From contig NZ_FOBH01000001.1 of NCBI RefSeq assembly GCF_900109785.1, forward strand, positions 62,001 through 126,000: a stretch of DNA of 64,000 nucleotides, read 5' to 3'. The notes beneath the pieces were generated by a model, which saw only the letters and a program-made list of their open reading frames with translations, searched no databases and had not been told where the DNA came from. The DNA is from Nitrosovibrio tenuis (GTDB lineage: Bacteria; Pseudomonadota; Gammaproteobacteria; Burkholderiales; Nitrosomonadaceae). The translations under genes were made by a program, and so were the position numbers. Positions 32,233 to 41,469 of the stretch are shown in pieces. How positions within the stretch are numbered: position 1 is the stretch's first letter; each line of letters begins with the position of its first letter.

Positions 32233-33396
32233 ATGAATTCAGAACTCGACATCCAAATAATCCATTGCCTCGACGATATTCCTGTTACAGCGTGGAATAC
32301 CCTGGCTGGGGACGATCCGTTCCTGCGCCACGAATTCTTTTCCGCTCTTCATAAATCGGAATGCGCATCGGAAAAAAGCGGTTGGTCGCCAAAGTTCATT
32401 ACGTTATGGGAGGGAAGCACGCTGCGTGGCGCATTGCCGCTTTATGTGAAAACTCACTCATACGGAGAATATGTATTTGACTGGGCCTGGGCGGATGCTT
32501 ATCGGCGCTGTGGGGTTTCGTATTATCCAAAACTGCTGAGTGCGGTGCCTTTTAGTCCCGTGACGGGACGGCGACTGCTGGCACGGACGGCGGAGCATCG
32601 CGCCTTGCTTGTTATGGCCGCGTTGAAATTGGCTCAGGGTAAAAATGCGGGGTACGGGGCTTCGTCTTTCCACTGTCTTTTCCTGCCAGAGGATGAAGCA
32701 GAAGAAATGGCTCGAGCCGGAATGATGCTGCGGCAGGGTGTCCAGTTTCATTGGAAGAACCAGGCAGGAACGGGTTTTGAAAGTTTCGAAGAATTCTTGA
32801 AGGGCATGAGTCACAGCAAACGCAAGAAAATCCGCCAGGAGCGTAGAAAATTACATGAATCAGACATCCATTTTCAATGGCTAACCGGGCATGAGGCCAC
32901 TCCTGATCACTGGCGTTTCTTTATCGATTGTTATAACAAGACATACCGCGATCATTATTCGAGTCCCTATCTCAATCTGGAATTCTTTTTGCGGCTCAGT
33001 CAGAGCATGCCGGAAAACCTGCTGCTGATTCTGGCGCTGCGTGGTAATCAGCCTATTGCAGCCGCGTTGAATTTTATAAATTCCCGGGCACTGTACGGGC
33101 GTTACTGGGGCACACAGGAGTTTGTTTCAGGGCTGCATTTCGAAACTTGTTACTATCAGGCCATCGAATTCTGCATCGCACACCGGATCAGCTTGTTTGA
33201 GGGAGGAGCCCAGGGGGAGCATAAGCTTGCCCGGGGATTTCTTCCGGTGCGCACCTGGTCAGCCCACTGGCTCGCACATCCGCAACTGGCCGCCGCTATT
33301 GGGAATTATCTCCAAACAGAGGCACAACACCTCGATCATTATGTAGACGAACTGAACGATAGCATACCGTTCAGAAAAGCAGCGCCTTCAAGCTGA
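32233..33396 (+). CDS. FemAB-like/DUF482 acyltransferase
   Basis: A 387-residue protein of the DUF482 (PF04339) GNAT-like family, named peptidogalycan biosynthesis/recognition. Seen: DDPFLRHEFFSALHKS near the start, ALPLYVKTHSYGEYVFDWAW, MSHSKRKKIRQERRKL and the C-terminal EGGAQGEHKLARGFLPVRTWSAHW, all typical of the family. Its substrate is unknown; the fold suggests transfer of an aminoacyl or acyl group to a cell-surface molecule. It is the first of several FemAB/GNAT proteins in the window, but lies apart from the EPS locus. Confidence 0.88.
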   Translation: MNSELDIQIIHCLDDIPVTAWNTLAGDDPFLRHEFFSALHKSECASEKSGWSPKFITLWEGSTLRGALPLYVKTHSYGEYVFDWAWADAYRRCGVSYYPKLLSAVPFSPVTGRRLLARTAEHRALLVMAALKLAQGKNAGYGASSFHCLFLPEDEAEEMARAGMMLRQGVQFHWKNQAGTGFESFEEFLKGMSHSKRKKIRQERRKLHESDIHFQWLTGHEATPDHWRFFIDCYNKTYRDHYSSPYLNLEFFLRLSQSMPENLLLILALRGNQPIAAALNFINSRALYGRYWGTQEFVSGLHFETCYYQAIEFCIAHRISLFEGGAQGEHKLARGFLPVRTWSAHWLAHPQLAAAIGNYLQTEAQHLDHYVDELNDSIPFRKAAPSS

Positions 33397-33490
33397 AGAA
33401 TTCAAGTTGCCGCTTTTGTCATGAGCCAATATAAACCATGAAACACTTGTGCCATTATTGCTTTCAGTTAAAACGTTATGAGACACCCTC

Positions 33491-34030
33491 ATGAGATATT
33501 GTAGTAACTGTGCCACTCGGGTGGAATTGCGTGTTCCCCAAGGCGACACGCTGCCCCGCTACGTATGTCCCGCATGCAGCGTTATTCATTATCAGAATCC
33601 GAAGATAGTGGTGGGTTGCATACCGGAATGGGAAGATAAAATACTGCTGTGCCGCCGGGCCATCGAGCCTCGCCACGGCTTGTGGACTGTGCCTTCCGGG
33701 TTCATGGAAAATGCTGAGACGCTTGGCCAGGGAGCCGAACGGGAAACATTGGAGGAGGCAAATGCCCGAGTGCAAATGGGGAACCTCTACGCGATTTACA
33801 GTTTGCCCCATATCAACCAAGTGCATGTACTGTTTCGCGCGCGGTTGCTGGACCTGGATTTCAAACCCGGGCTTGAGAGCCTGGATGTCAGGCTTTTCAG
33901 TGAGGAAGAGATTCCATGGGATAAGCTGGCTTTCCGCGTTATACGGGAGCCGCTGAAACGTTACTTCGAAGAGCGGCGGCAAGGCAAACTAGGCTTTCAC
34001 ATGGGGACCATTGAAGAGATTCGCCAATAA
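33491..34030 (+). CDS. NUDIX hydrolase with zinc ribbon
   Basis: A 179-residue NUDIX hydrolase. Seen: N-terminal zinc ribbon CSNCA-x17-CPAC (residues 4-7 and 28-31) and the Nudix box GFMENAETLGQGAERETLEE (about 75-94), in which the last positions read ANA instead of the usual xG(U). The family hydrolyses nucleoside diphosphates linked to another group, for example ADP-ribose or NADH. The GGNT/YQNPK segment after the ribbon is shared with NudC-like proteins. Convergent with the amidase gene. Confidence 0.9.
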   Translation: MRYCSNCATRVELRVPQGDTLPRYVCPACSVIHYQNPKIVVGCIPEWEDKILLCRRAIEPRHGLWTVPSGFMENAETLGQGAERETLEEANARVQMGNLYAIYSLPHINQVHVLFRARLLDLDFKPGLESLDVRLFSEEEIPWDKLAFRVIREPLKRYFEERRQGKLGFHMGTIEEIRQ

Positions 34031-34239
34031 CTTTTGCTGAAAATGAGCGAGAAGTAGAAAGTTAAAACCACACATCATTGTTCAGGCTGTGCTGCTCGCT
34101 GCGGCTCTATGAGATAACAGGCGCAACGGGCCAAACACCCCTCAACCGCCCTGTCTCCTGTCTTCTCCTGCCGTCCGTCTATTGAGTACAAAAATTCTTT
34201 GCTAACAGTATGCAAGCGGTTTGCCAGCCAAGGCAGATA

Positions 34240-35580
34240 TCACTCGAGCGATACCATTCTCGACCGGGACAGGGGTGGGTTATTCGCGAAATAGCGCTTG
34301 ATGCCTGCGAGTATGGCTTCAGCCAATTTGTCCTGATAGGCGGTATCTCTCAGCTTCTTCTCTTCATCGGGATTACTGATGAAAGCGGTTTCCACCAGAA
34401 TGGAAGGAATATCCGGCGATTTGAGCACGGCAAATCCTGCCTGTTCCACATCGCTCTTATGCAAATGGTTGATATCGCCGATCTCCGACAGTACCTCTCT
34501 GCCGAGCTTGAGGCTATCGTTGATTGTCGCGGTTTGCGATAAATCCAGCAACGTTTGCTTGAGATAGGGATCCTTGATATCCAGATTGACCCCGCCGATC
34601 AAGTCTGCCTGGTTTTCTTTTTTTGCGAGCCAGCGCGCGGCAGCGGAGGTCGCGCCACGCTCAGATAGCGCAAACACCGAAGAACCGCGCGCATGCGGTT
34701 TGATGAACGCATCCGCATGCACCGATACAAATAAATCGGCATTCAACTGACGTGCTTTCACTAACCGCGTCGGCAGAGAAATAAAATAATCTCCATCCCG
34801 GGTAAGTGCTGCGCGCATGTTGGGTTCCTTGTCTATTTTGGCTTTGAGTTTCTTTGCGATCGCCAGAGTGATATGTTTCTCATGAGTACCGCTGCGGCTT
34901 ATTGCACCGGGATCTTCGCCACCGTGGCCAGGGTCAATGGCGACGGTAATGAGGCGCGTCATCTCGGGTTTGTTTTTTTTCGAGGCTGTTATGCCCCGGG
35001 CGAGGGTGCCGCCACTAATGATCGGGCTGTTATCGGCCTTCAGATCTGCCTTCGAATCAGCCTGAGTAGCCGCTGTGGCATTTTCATTAAGGAGAGCCAT
35101 GAGCGGATCTGGTGGAACGACCGGATAAACGTCCAGCACCAGCCGGTGGCCATAATTGCCCACCGGTTTGAGCACGAATGCCTGGGGTATCGCCTCGGTC
35201 TTGAGGTCCAGCACCAGTCTGACTATGCCGGGCTTATATCGGCCTATACGGACCGCGCGAATATATGGATCGGACGCATCGATTTTATCGGGGAGCTTTT
35301 CGAGCTCCGGCGTAAGCGCGATCTGGTCCAGGTCAACCACCACGCGGTCCGGGCCCTTAACGGTACTCAGCGAGTACTGTATGGGCAGGGCCGACTCCAA
35401 TGTGAGGCGTGTATACTCCGGTGCGGGCCAGACTCGAACCGAACTGACCGTGTTGCCGGCCGTCGCGCTAGCTGGCGTACCGGCAAAGACGAGGTTTTTA
35501 AATGACAGGAACAGGAGCGCCGCCATAGATAGATAGATGACGGGTAGCGATGGAACGGTGTTGTTCCGGCAATAGAACAA
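34240..35580 (-). CDS. amiC: N-acetylmuramoyl-L-alanine amidase, AmiC type
   Basis: A periplasmic zinc amidase that splits septal peptidoglycan during cell separation. Seen: a signal-peptide-like hydrophobic stretch (PVIYLSMAALLFLSF ending near VFAG), an AMIN domain (SSVRVWPAPEYTRLTLE to about residue 130), a variable linker, then Amidase_3 with AIDPGHGGEDPGAI, RDGDYFISLPTR, SVHADAF and the catalytic-glutamate region LVETAFISNPDEE. Start is uncertain: the frame opens at GTG 35643 inside tsaE; TTG 35580, 8 nt after the tsaE stop with CCAGG before it, or ATG 35526, gives a better signal peptide. Cotranscribed with tsaE, a common pairing. Confidence 0.92.
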   Translation of the reverse strand: MFYCRNNTVPSLPVIYLSMAALLFLSFKNLVFAGTPASATAGNTVSSVRVWPAPEYTRLTLESALPIQYSLSTVKGPDRVVVDLDQIALTPELEKLPDKIDASDPYIRAVRIGRYKPGIVRLVLDLKTEAIPQAFVLKPVGNYGHRLVLDVYPVVPPDPLMALLNENATAATQADSKADLKADNSPIISGGTLARGITASKKNKPEMTRLITVAIDPGHGGEDPGAISRSGTHEKHITLAIAKKLKAKIDKEPNMRAALTRDGDYFISLPTRLVKARQLNADLFVSVHADAFIKPHARGSSVFALSERGATSAAARWLAKKENQADLIGGVNLDIKDPYLKQTLLDLSQTATINDSLKLGREVLSEIGDINHLHKSDVEQAGFAVLKSPDIPSILVETAFISNPDEEKKLRDTAYQDKLAEAILAGIKRYFANNPPLSRSRMVSLE

Positions 35581-35588
35581 TGCCTGGA

Positions 35589-36095
35589 TTAGGGATTTAG
35601 GAAATCCGACCCTTTCAGGGCGGCTTGCCAACGTTTCAAGCACAGTCTGCCTGCCTCCGTGTCTGCGTGAATTTCGACATCGCGGCCTGCTTCAGCAATA
35701 TGAATAAAAAACCTTAAATCCGCGGTGGGCAATAACCCTCCCACCTTTTCGGCCCACTCCACTACACAGATCGAGTCTGTATTGAAGTATTCGCGGAAAC
35801 CTGCTTCTTCCCATTCGTGGGGATTTTCAAAACGATAAAAATCAAAGTGATACAAGTATAACTTAGAAATTTTATAAACTTCAATTAAATTATAGGTGGG
35901 GCTTTTTACTTTTTCCTTATAACCCAGGCCGCGCAGGATACCCCGAACCAGCGTGGTTTTGCCTGCGCCAAGGTTGCCGCTCAGAAAAATGATGAGGCCG
36001 GGATGCAAACCCGTTGCGATTTCCGCGCCAAGCGCGAGTGTCGCGGCTTCGCCGGAAAGATGATGGGTAAAGTGAACGTGATCGGAGTGATGCAT
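35589..36095 (-). CDS. tsaE: tRNA threonylcarbamoyladenosine biosynthesis ATPase TsaE
   Basis: P-loop ATPase needed with TsaB and TsaD to make t6A at position 37 of ANN-reading tRNAs. 168 residues. Seen: Walker A LSGNLGAGKTTLVRGIL (about residues 38-54), the KSPTYNLIEVY segment, YHFDFYR and the conserved CVVEWAEKVG. Cytosolic. It overlaps or abuts amiC in one unit, and is divergent from queG with 27 bp between starts, so the promoters overlap. Confidence 0.95.
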   Translation of the reverse strand: MHHSDHVHFTHHLSGEAATLALGAEIATGLHPGLIIFLSGNLGAGKTTLVRGILRGLGYKEKVKSPTYNLIEVYKISKLYLYHFDFYRFENPHEWEEAGFREYFNTDSICVVEWAEKVGGLLPTADLRFFIHIAEAGRDVEIHADTEAGRLCLKRWQAALKGSDFLNP

Positions 36096-36122
36096 CGCGT
36101 GAGACCCGGTATGATGTGAGTT

Positions 36123-37232
36123 ATGCAGAAGAAAATCTCAGAAAATCCATTGAAAAACGCCCGGGACTCCGCTCCGGACTTTGCCCGGCTTGCCGGAGCG
36201 ATCAAAGCCTGGGGCAGAGAGTTGGGTTTTCAAGAGATCCGAATCGCGGATGCCAACGCCGACATGAGCCAATCTGAATACGGTTTGGAGCAATGGCTGA
36301 ACAAGGGTTATCAAGGCGAGATGGATTATATGGCGAAACATGGCACCCGGCGCACCCGCCCCGCGGAACTCATCCCTGGCACGTTGCGGATAATCTCTGT
36401 ATGCATGAATTATATGCCTGTGGCGAAGGACAGTTGGCAGGTGATCGGCAATGGCGACAAGGCATTTGTATCACGCTATGCGCTCGGGCGTGATTATCAC
36501 AAGGTATTGCGTACGCGTTTACAAAAACTTGCCGACAGGATAGCCGCGGAGGTGGAGCACTCCAACTACCGCGTATTCACGGATAGTGCCCCCGTCATGG
36601 AGGTAGAATGGGCTCAGAAATCAGGTGTGGGATGGCGTGGCAAGCATACCCTGCTGATTTCGCGTGAGGCCGGGTCCATGTTCTTTCTGGGCGAAATATA
36701 TACTGATACGCCTGTGACTGTGGACAGCCCCATAGGAAATTATTGTGGAAGCTGCACGAGGTGCATCGATATTTGCCCCACCCACGCAATTGTTGCGCCC
36801 TACCGACTGGATGCCAGACGTTGCATCTCCTACCTTACCATCGAACACAAGGGCAGCATTCCGGAAGCGCTGCGTCCATTGATAGGCAATCGGGTATATG
36901 GCTGCGATGACTGCCAACTGATCTGCCCGTGGAACAAGTTCGCGGTCAAAACCGTTGAAGCTGACTTCGCCGTGCGCAACGGCCTGGACGACATATCGCT
37001 GGTCGAGTTATTTTCGTGGAATAAAGAAGAGTTCGATACTCGGCTTGCTGGCAGCCCAATTCGCCGCATTGGCCACGAGCAATGGCTGCGCAACCTGGCG
37101 GTAGGACTAGGTAATGCGCCGACCTCGCCTGCCGTGGTTGATGCATTGCAGGGGCGGCGCGACGATGTTTCATCACTTGTGCGCGAACATGTCCGATGGG
37201 CATTGCAAAATCACAATAAACGTCGCGTTTAG
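36123..37232 (+). CDS. queG: Epoxyqueuosine reductase
   Basis: Cobalamin and iron-sulfur enzyme that reduces epoxyqueuosine to queuosine in tRNA anticodons. 369 residues. Seen: N-terminal DUF1730 domain (ELIPGTLRIISVCMNYMP), VMEVEWAQKSGVGWRGKHTL, and two 4Fe-4S motifs: CGSCTRCIDICPTHAI and CDDCQLICPWN, followed by a HEAT-like tail (NAPTSPAVVDALQ). Standard length and order. Divergent from tsaE-amiC, a conserved neighbourhood in betaproteobacteria. Confidence 0.96.
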   Translation: MQKKISENPLKNARDSAPDFARLAGAIKAWGRELGFQEIRIADANADMSQSEYGLEQWLNKGYQGEMDYMAKHGTRRTRPAELIPGTLRIISVCMNYMPVAKDSWQVIGNGDKAFVSRYALGRDYHKVLRTRLQKLADRIAAEVEHSNYRVFTDSAPVMEVEWAQKSGVGWRGKHTLLISREAGSMFFLGEIYTDTPVTVDSPIGNYCGSCTRCIDICPTHAIVAPYRLDARRCISYLTIEHKGSIPEALRPLIGNRVYGCDDCQLICPWNKFAVKTVEADFAVRNGLDDISLVELFSWNKEEFDTRLAGSPIRRIGHEQWLRNLAVGLGNAPTSPAVVDALQGRRDDVSSLVREHVRWALQNHNKRRV

Positions 37233-37310
37233 CCGCCACTTCGGAAGACGGCAAAGTGAGTGGACGGGTAAACTGCCCCCAACGGACTATAGACCGGTGC
37301 AAGTGAGTGT

Positions 37311-37355
37311 ACTAAAGTCCAATTTGATGCCGATGCTGATGCTGATACGATGCGG
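37311..37355 (+). promoter_or_regulatory. Activator-type promoter, EPS motif copy 1
   Basis: ACTAAAGTCCAAT (37311-37323) is followed after 22 nt by TACGAT (37346-37351) within GCTGATACGATGCGG. The same two elements with identical spacing occur at 54472-54517. If TACGAT is the -10 box, the 13-mer spans about -47 to -35, where an activator would touch RNA polymerase. No good -35 is present, which agrees with activator dependence. It would drive the XrtA EPS genes from 37674 on. The regulator is unknown; a LuxR/NarL-type protein is one guess. Confidence 0.6.
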
Positions 37356-37573
37356 TTCGCGATGAGAAAATAGCTCAACCAGCAACCTATATAAGCGATA
37401 AGTGCTTCAGACAGTTGCCTTACGTTTATGAGAAGAAGTTTACGAGAAGAATTTTTTGATTCTGAAGCTGGATTTTTGTTTGACTGCGGGATCGCGCATA
37501 CACTTGCAAATGAAATCTGCAGATGCTGCATCGGTGTCATGTGTTGCAAAAAACACAACAAATCAATAGTCTC

Positions 37574-37602
37574 TTGACAGAGAGGCTGACTTATAGCATC
37601 TT
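37574..37602 (+). promoter_or_regulatory. Possible second promoter for the EPS locus
   Basis: TTGACA (37574-37579) is a full -35 match. At 17 nt distance lies CATCTT, a poor -10 (three of six). It would shorten the leader to about 65 nt. Weak evidence. Confidence 0.25.
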
Positions 37603-37673
37603 TATTTTCCGATAAAACCAGCCCCCATCGCATAGATCGGACCGCCTCTTTCATATAGCAAAAAGGAAAATTA

Positions 37674-38300
37674 GTGAACGCTCTGCACTTGAGTATTTTG
37701 AAATGGCTGGCCTGTCTTGCCGTCATATTTCCTATCCTCTTCCTTGGCGGTTGCAAAACCTACCCAGCTCTTAGCCCTGACGAAAAGTATATCTCGCACG
37801 ATTATCTCATTGGCCCCGGGGACAACGTGGACGTTATTGTCTGGCGCAATCCGGAGGTTTCCATGGCGGTGCCCGTGCGTCCCGATGGAAAAATCACTAC
37901 ACCGCTGGTGGAGGATCTGCCCGCCAGTGGAAAAACCTCGACGCAGCTGGCGCGGGATATTGAACAAGCCTTATCCAAGTACATCCAGCAGCCGGTCGTC
38001 ACTGTCGTCGTGACCGAGTTTGTGGGGCCATACATGGAGCAAATACGGGTTATAGGCGAGGCTACCAAGCCTCAGGCACTCCCCTACCGGGAAGAAATGA
38101 CGTTGATGGATGTATTGATCGCGGTGGGCGGCATCACCGATTTTGCTGCAGGCAACAAGGCCAGGATCATTCGGAACGTGGATGGGAAACAGCAACAATT
38201 TAGTGTTAGATTGGATGATCTGATCAGGAATGGAGATATTTCCGCAAATGTACCCATGCGTCAAGGGGATGTTCTCGTCATTCCAGAAAGCTTTTTTTGA
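37674..38300 (+). CDS. XrtA-system EPS export lipoprotein (Wza-like)
   Basis: A 208-residue polysaccharide export protein of the PEP-CTERM/XrtA subtype, forming the periplasmic and outer-membrane exit for the EPS. Seen: signal peptide ending in the lipobox LGGC (Cys after about 25 residues), the Poly_export domain starting DYLIGPGDNVDVIVWRNPEV, VRPDGKITTPLVEDLPASG, and a SLBB domain with VIGEATKPQALPYREEMTL. Start is GTG at 37674 with AAGGA 7 nt upstream. First gene of the core EPS locus, with the chain-length gene 412 bp downstream. Confidence 0.93.
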   Translation: MNALHLSILKWLACLAVIFPILFLGGCKTYPALSPDEKYISHDYLIGPGDNVDVIVWRNPEVSMAVPVRPDGKITTPLVEDLPASGKTSTQLARDIEQALSKYIQQPVVTVVVTEFVGPYMEQIRVIGEATKPQALPYREEMTLMDVLIAVGGITDFAAGNKARIIRNVDGKQQQFSVRLDDLIRNGDISANVPMRQGDVLVIPESFF

Positions 38301-38712
38301 TTTACATTGGGATGACTGGCTTGGTTCAGTCTACTTCACAAAGCGCAGTATGTTTCTGGTCGCGCCATTAGAGATTCCGGCAGGGGCAGTCTTGCATGCG
38401 CAAAAAAAAGGCTATTCAAACATCATGCCCCTAATTTATCGGATTTCTACGGCAAGCCTGGGGCTTTTCAACAGATGGTCTGAGTACATTCAATCAGAAA
38501 AGCATCCGTATCTCATTCCCCGGATTACAAAACGCAAGCATCCGTTTCACCTTGCAGGCATGACGGTACGCAGGAGCGTGGATCAATCGGGATTAACCTC
38601 GTCTATCAGCTTTCCGCGAAAGTATTGCAAGAGCACACTTTCGGAAATTTTGACATTCCGGAGTAATGGCGACAGCTTAAGTGATTACCCCATCTATAAG
38701 GCCAATTGAAAT
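38301..38712 (+). other. Unusual 412-bp gap within the EPS operon
   Basis: Between the export and chain-length genes, usually adjacent in XrtA loci, lie 412 bp. One plus-strand frame is open from 38230 (inside the export gene) to 38709, with an internal ATG near 38350; it has no recognisable motif, a mixed basic/hydrophobic content, and no good ribosome site. I treat it as not proven. No hairpin with a T-run was found. Confidence 0.35.
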
Positions 38713-40236
38713 ATGGAGGAGCTGACAACCCAGCTGCTTGTTTACCTGAAAGGGGTGTGGAAATATCGCTGGATTGCGGTAAGTGCAGCCTGGATCGTCG
38801 CCATTGCAGGCTGGGTTATTGTTTACAAGCTGCCTGATGATTATCAGGCTTCCGCCAGAATTTATGTCGATACACAAAATGTATTGAAGCCATTAATGGC
38901 TGGTATGACAATTTCCCCTGATCTGCAACAGCAGGTTTCCATCATGAGCCGAACCTTGATCAGCCGCCCCAACGTGGAAAGAGTGGTGCGCATGGTTGAT
39001 CTGGATATCAAGGTCAAGGATGTAAAGGAGCAGGAAAAGCTGGTCAAGGAGCTTATGGGAAAAATCCAGCTGGGGGCGGCTGGTCGCGATAACCTTTTTA
39101 CCATTCACTATAACAATCAAAACCCTAAACTTGCTAAAGACATCGTTCAATCGTTATTAACCATTTTTGTCGAAGGGGGTCTGGGGGATAAGAAAGATTC
39201 TTCGTCCGCCATTCGCTTTATTGACGAGCAGATCCAGAGTTATGAGGAGAAGCTGATTGCCGGGGAAAATAATCTTAAGGCATTCAAACAAAAGAATATT
39301 GGGTTAATGCCTCAGCAAGGCAGCGATTATTACGCCCAGCTATCTCAGGCAGAGGAAGATCTCAACAAAACCAGGCTGGATTTACGTGAAGCCGAGCAGG
39401 CTCGCGATGCGATCAAAAGGCAAATTACCGGCGACGAGCCCGTACTCCTGGTGGATCAGAATGACTCGCCCTCATCTATAGTTAATGTAGAGATTGACTC
39501 TCGAATTGATGCATTGAACAAGAATCTGGACACTCTCAGACTAAACTATACGGAACTGCATCCTGATATTATCTCAACCAAGCGTTTGGTTGCCCAGCTT
39601 GAAGAGCGCAAGAAAGAAGAAGCTAAGCTAACAAAAAATAGCGCCGATCCCGGGAAAAATTATAGTCCCATGCTGCAACAGCTCAATGTGGCCCTGGCGG
39701 AAGCTGAAGCAGATGTCGCGTCCATGAAGGCTCGGGTGGAGGAATACACTTTCCGCTACAATCGGCTGAAATCCCTGAGCAACGCAGTGCCGCAAGTAGA
39801 GGCGGAGCTTACTCAACTCAATCGCGACTACCAGGTCAACAAAGCCAATTACGAAAAGCTTCTGGAACGCCGCGAATCGGCGAAGATATCTGGCGAACTG
39901 GGCTCCGCGACGGATTTGATGTCATTTAGGATTATCGATCCGCCAACAGTACCCGACATTCCGGTGGGACCCGATCGAGGCAAACTATATTCTCTGGTGT
40001 TTCTTGGGGCCATATTATTAGGGATCGGAATCGCGTTTGTTATCAGCCAGGTTCGGCCAACGTTTCATAGTCAAGCTAGCCTGCGGGAATTAACTGGAAG
40101 GCCGATATTGGGTTCAATTCCAATGATTTGGACCAGTAAGGAAAAAATTAAGCGCAGGAAACGGCTGTATGCGTTTGGCCTTTCATTACTATCCTTACTC
40201 GGCATATATGGCGCGTTGTTAGTAAAAATGGCCTAA
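38713..40236 (+). CDS. XrtA-system polysaccharide chain-length protein
   Basis: A 507-residue Wzz/polysaccharide co-polymerase of the PEP-CTERM subtype that sets EPS chain length together with the tyrosine kinase. Seen: N-terminal membrane helix (RWIAVSAAWIVAIAGWVIVY), the Wzz domain with YQASARIYVDTQNVLKP, a long periplasmic coiled coil (about 165-400; EEDLNKTRLDLREAEQARDA), the proline-containing RIIDPPTVPDIPVGPDR, and a second helix near 425-445. The C-terminal cytoplasmic part lacks a kinase domain, which is supplied by the next gene. AAGG lies 9 nt before the start. Confidence 0.94.
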   Translation: MEELTTQLLVYLKGVWKYRWIAVSAAWIVAIAGWVIVYKLPDDYQASARIYVDTQNVLKPLMAGMTISPDLQQQVSIMSRTLISRPNVERVVRMVDLDIKVKDVKEQEKLVKELMGKIQLGAAGRDNLFTIHYNNQNPKLAKDIVQSLLTIFVEGGLGDKKDSSSAIRFIDEQIQSYEEKLIAGENNLKAFKQKNIGLMPQQGSDYYAQLSQAEEDLNKTRLDLREAEQARDAIKRQITGDEPVLLVDQNDSPSSIVNVEIDSRIDALNKNLDTLRLNYTELHPDIISTKRLVAQLEERKKEEAKLTKNSADPGKNYSPMLQQLNVALAEAEADVASMKARVEEYTFRYNRLKSLSNAVPQVEAELTQLNRDYQVNKANYEKLLERRESAKISGELGSATDLMSFRIIDPPTVPDIPVGPDRGKLYSLVFLGAILLGIGIAFVISQVRPTFHSQASLRELTGRPILGSIPMIWTSKEKIKRRKRLYAFGLSLLSLLGIYGALLVKMA

Positions 40237-40524
40237 CCTGGAATTGAGAACCCACTTGCTTTGATCTCGGCAATTTTAGCCGCCCCAGGCAGGGTTCCAC
40301 CGGCTTCGCCCCTATAGGATATATCCTTGATGCATAAGCCGACTAAGCGTATGGATGAGTATTCGAAAAGTCATTTATCAGCCCCTACTCTTTTTATTCA
40401 ACGAAATCATGCAATTTACCGGCTTGGCTGCCGGGGTCGTTTTTGATTTCTGCAGAATCTGCATCTCGGCAAATTCCAACACTTCTGCATCATATCGTGC
40501 CTTGTAGATTTAATCGGAGAAAGC

Positions 40525-41469
40525 ATGAGTATCATTGAGAAGGCCGCAGCTAAACTCGAAAAAGAGGAGAGTGGTGGCGGGCCGTTCCTTTCGAGTAATT
40601 CCATCAGCTCCGGAGAGCTTTCCGATGAGATGGACATTCAGTCGAGGGCAAGCGAAGGTGTTCAGACTGGACCAGATTCGGTAAAAGACACAGTACCGGT
40701 TCCAGGAGTGGCGACGGCCCCGGCCTCTGCCCCGATGTCAAGACGGATTACTCTAAATCTGGCGAAGATGCGGCAGTATGGGATTGTCACGCCGGACCAG
40801 GGAAGAACACAGATTGCCGAGCAATTCCGTGTAATCAAACGGCCGCTACTTACGAATGCGTTTAACAGAGGACCAGGAATGATCAAGAATGGAAACCTGA
40901 TCATGGTCACGAGCGCTCTTGCGGGGGAAGGGAAAAGTTTTTGTACGGTCAATCTGGCCATGAGCATCGCCATGGAAATGGACCGCACTGTGTTGTTGGT
41001 GGATGCTGATGTGGCTCGCCCTACGGTACCCAAAATTCTTGGACTTGGGACAGAGAGCGGTTTAATGGATATCCTTATTGATGAAAAGCTCGATTTGGCG
41101 GACGTCCTGATTAAGACGAACATCGAAAAGCTCACGCTTCTTACGGCAGGGAGAAGACACTCGCATTCAACCGAGCTGTTAGCAAGCCAGAGCATGAATG
41201 ATTTGTTAAAAGAACTGGCGGAACGTTATGCCGATCGCGTCGTTATTTTTGATTCCCCGCCATTACTATTGACGAGCGAGGCGCGTGTACTGGCAACTCA
41301 GATGGGGCAAATTGTTCTGGTAGTGGAAGCTGAAACGACATCGCAACAGGCCGTCAAGGAAACCCTCCGGCAGATAGAATCATGCGATGTTGTAAATCTG
41401 ATCTATAACAAGGCCAGATCATTTTCTGGCGGAGAATATTACGGCTATTATTATCATGAGAGCGCCTGA
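40525..41469 (+). CDS. XrtA-associated tyrosine autokinase
   Basis: A 314-residue BY-kinase (CpsD/Wzc cytoplasmic type) of the XrtA system; autophosphorylation controls EPS polymerisation through the chain-length protein. Seen: an N-terminal linker of about 75 residues rich in S, E and P, then Walker A-type loop TSALAGEGKSFCTVNLAM, Walker A' VLLVDADVARPTVP, Walker B RVVIFDSPPLLLTSE, and a C-terminal tyrosine cluster EYYGYYY as the phosphorylation sites. GGAG precedes the ATG. Its end overlaps the next gene by 14 bp. Confidence 0.94.
   Translation: MSIIEKAAAKLEKEESGGGPFLSSNSISSGELSDEMDIQSRASEGVQTGPDSVKDTVPVPGVATAPASAPMSRRITLNLAKMRQYGIVTPDQGRTQIAEQFRVIKRPLLTNAFNRGPGMIKNGNLIMVTSALAGEGKSFCTVNLAMSIAMEMDRTVLLVDADVARPTVPKILGLGTESGLMDILIDEKLDLADVLIKTNIEKLTLLTAGRRHSHSTELLASQSMNDLLKELAERYADRVVIFDSPPLLLTSEARVLATQMGQIVLVVEAETTSQQAVKETLRQIESCDVVNLIYNKARSFSGGEYYGYYYHESA

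Larger units (their letters stand above)
37233..37673 (+). other. Long leader before the EPS export gene
   Basis: 441 bp containing the ACTAAAGTCCAAT-type promoter (37311-37355), hexamer repeats of GATGCC/GATGCT around 37326-37343, a small hairpin TGTGTT/AACACA (37540-37557) and a consensus -35 TTGACA at 37574. From the first promoter the mRNA leader would be about 315 nt. The AAAAAGGA ribosome site ends 9 nt before the GTG start. No protein is supported here. Confidence 0.5.

Noticed and set aside
38230-38709. A 159-codon frame across the gap after the export gene
   Set aside because: It starts inside the export gene, has no ribosome site and no recognisable motif; kept only as a question in the findings.
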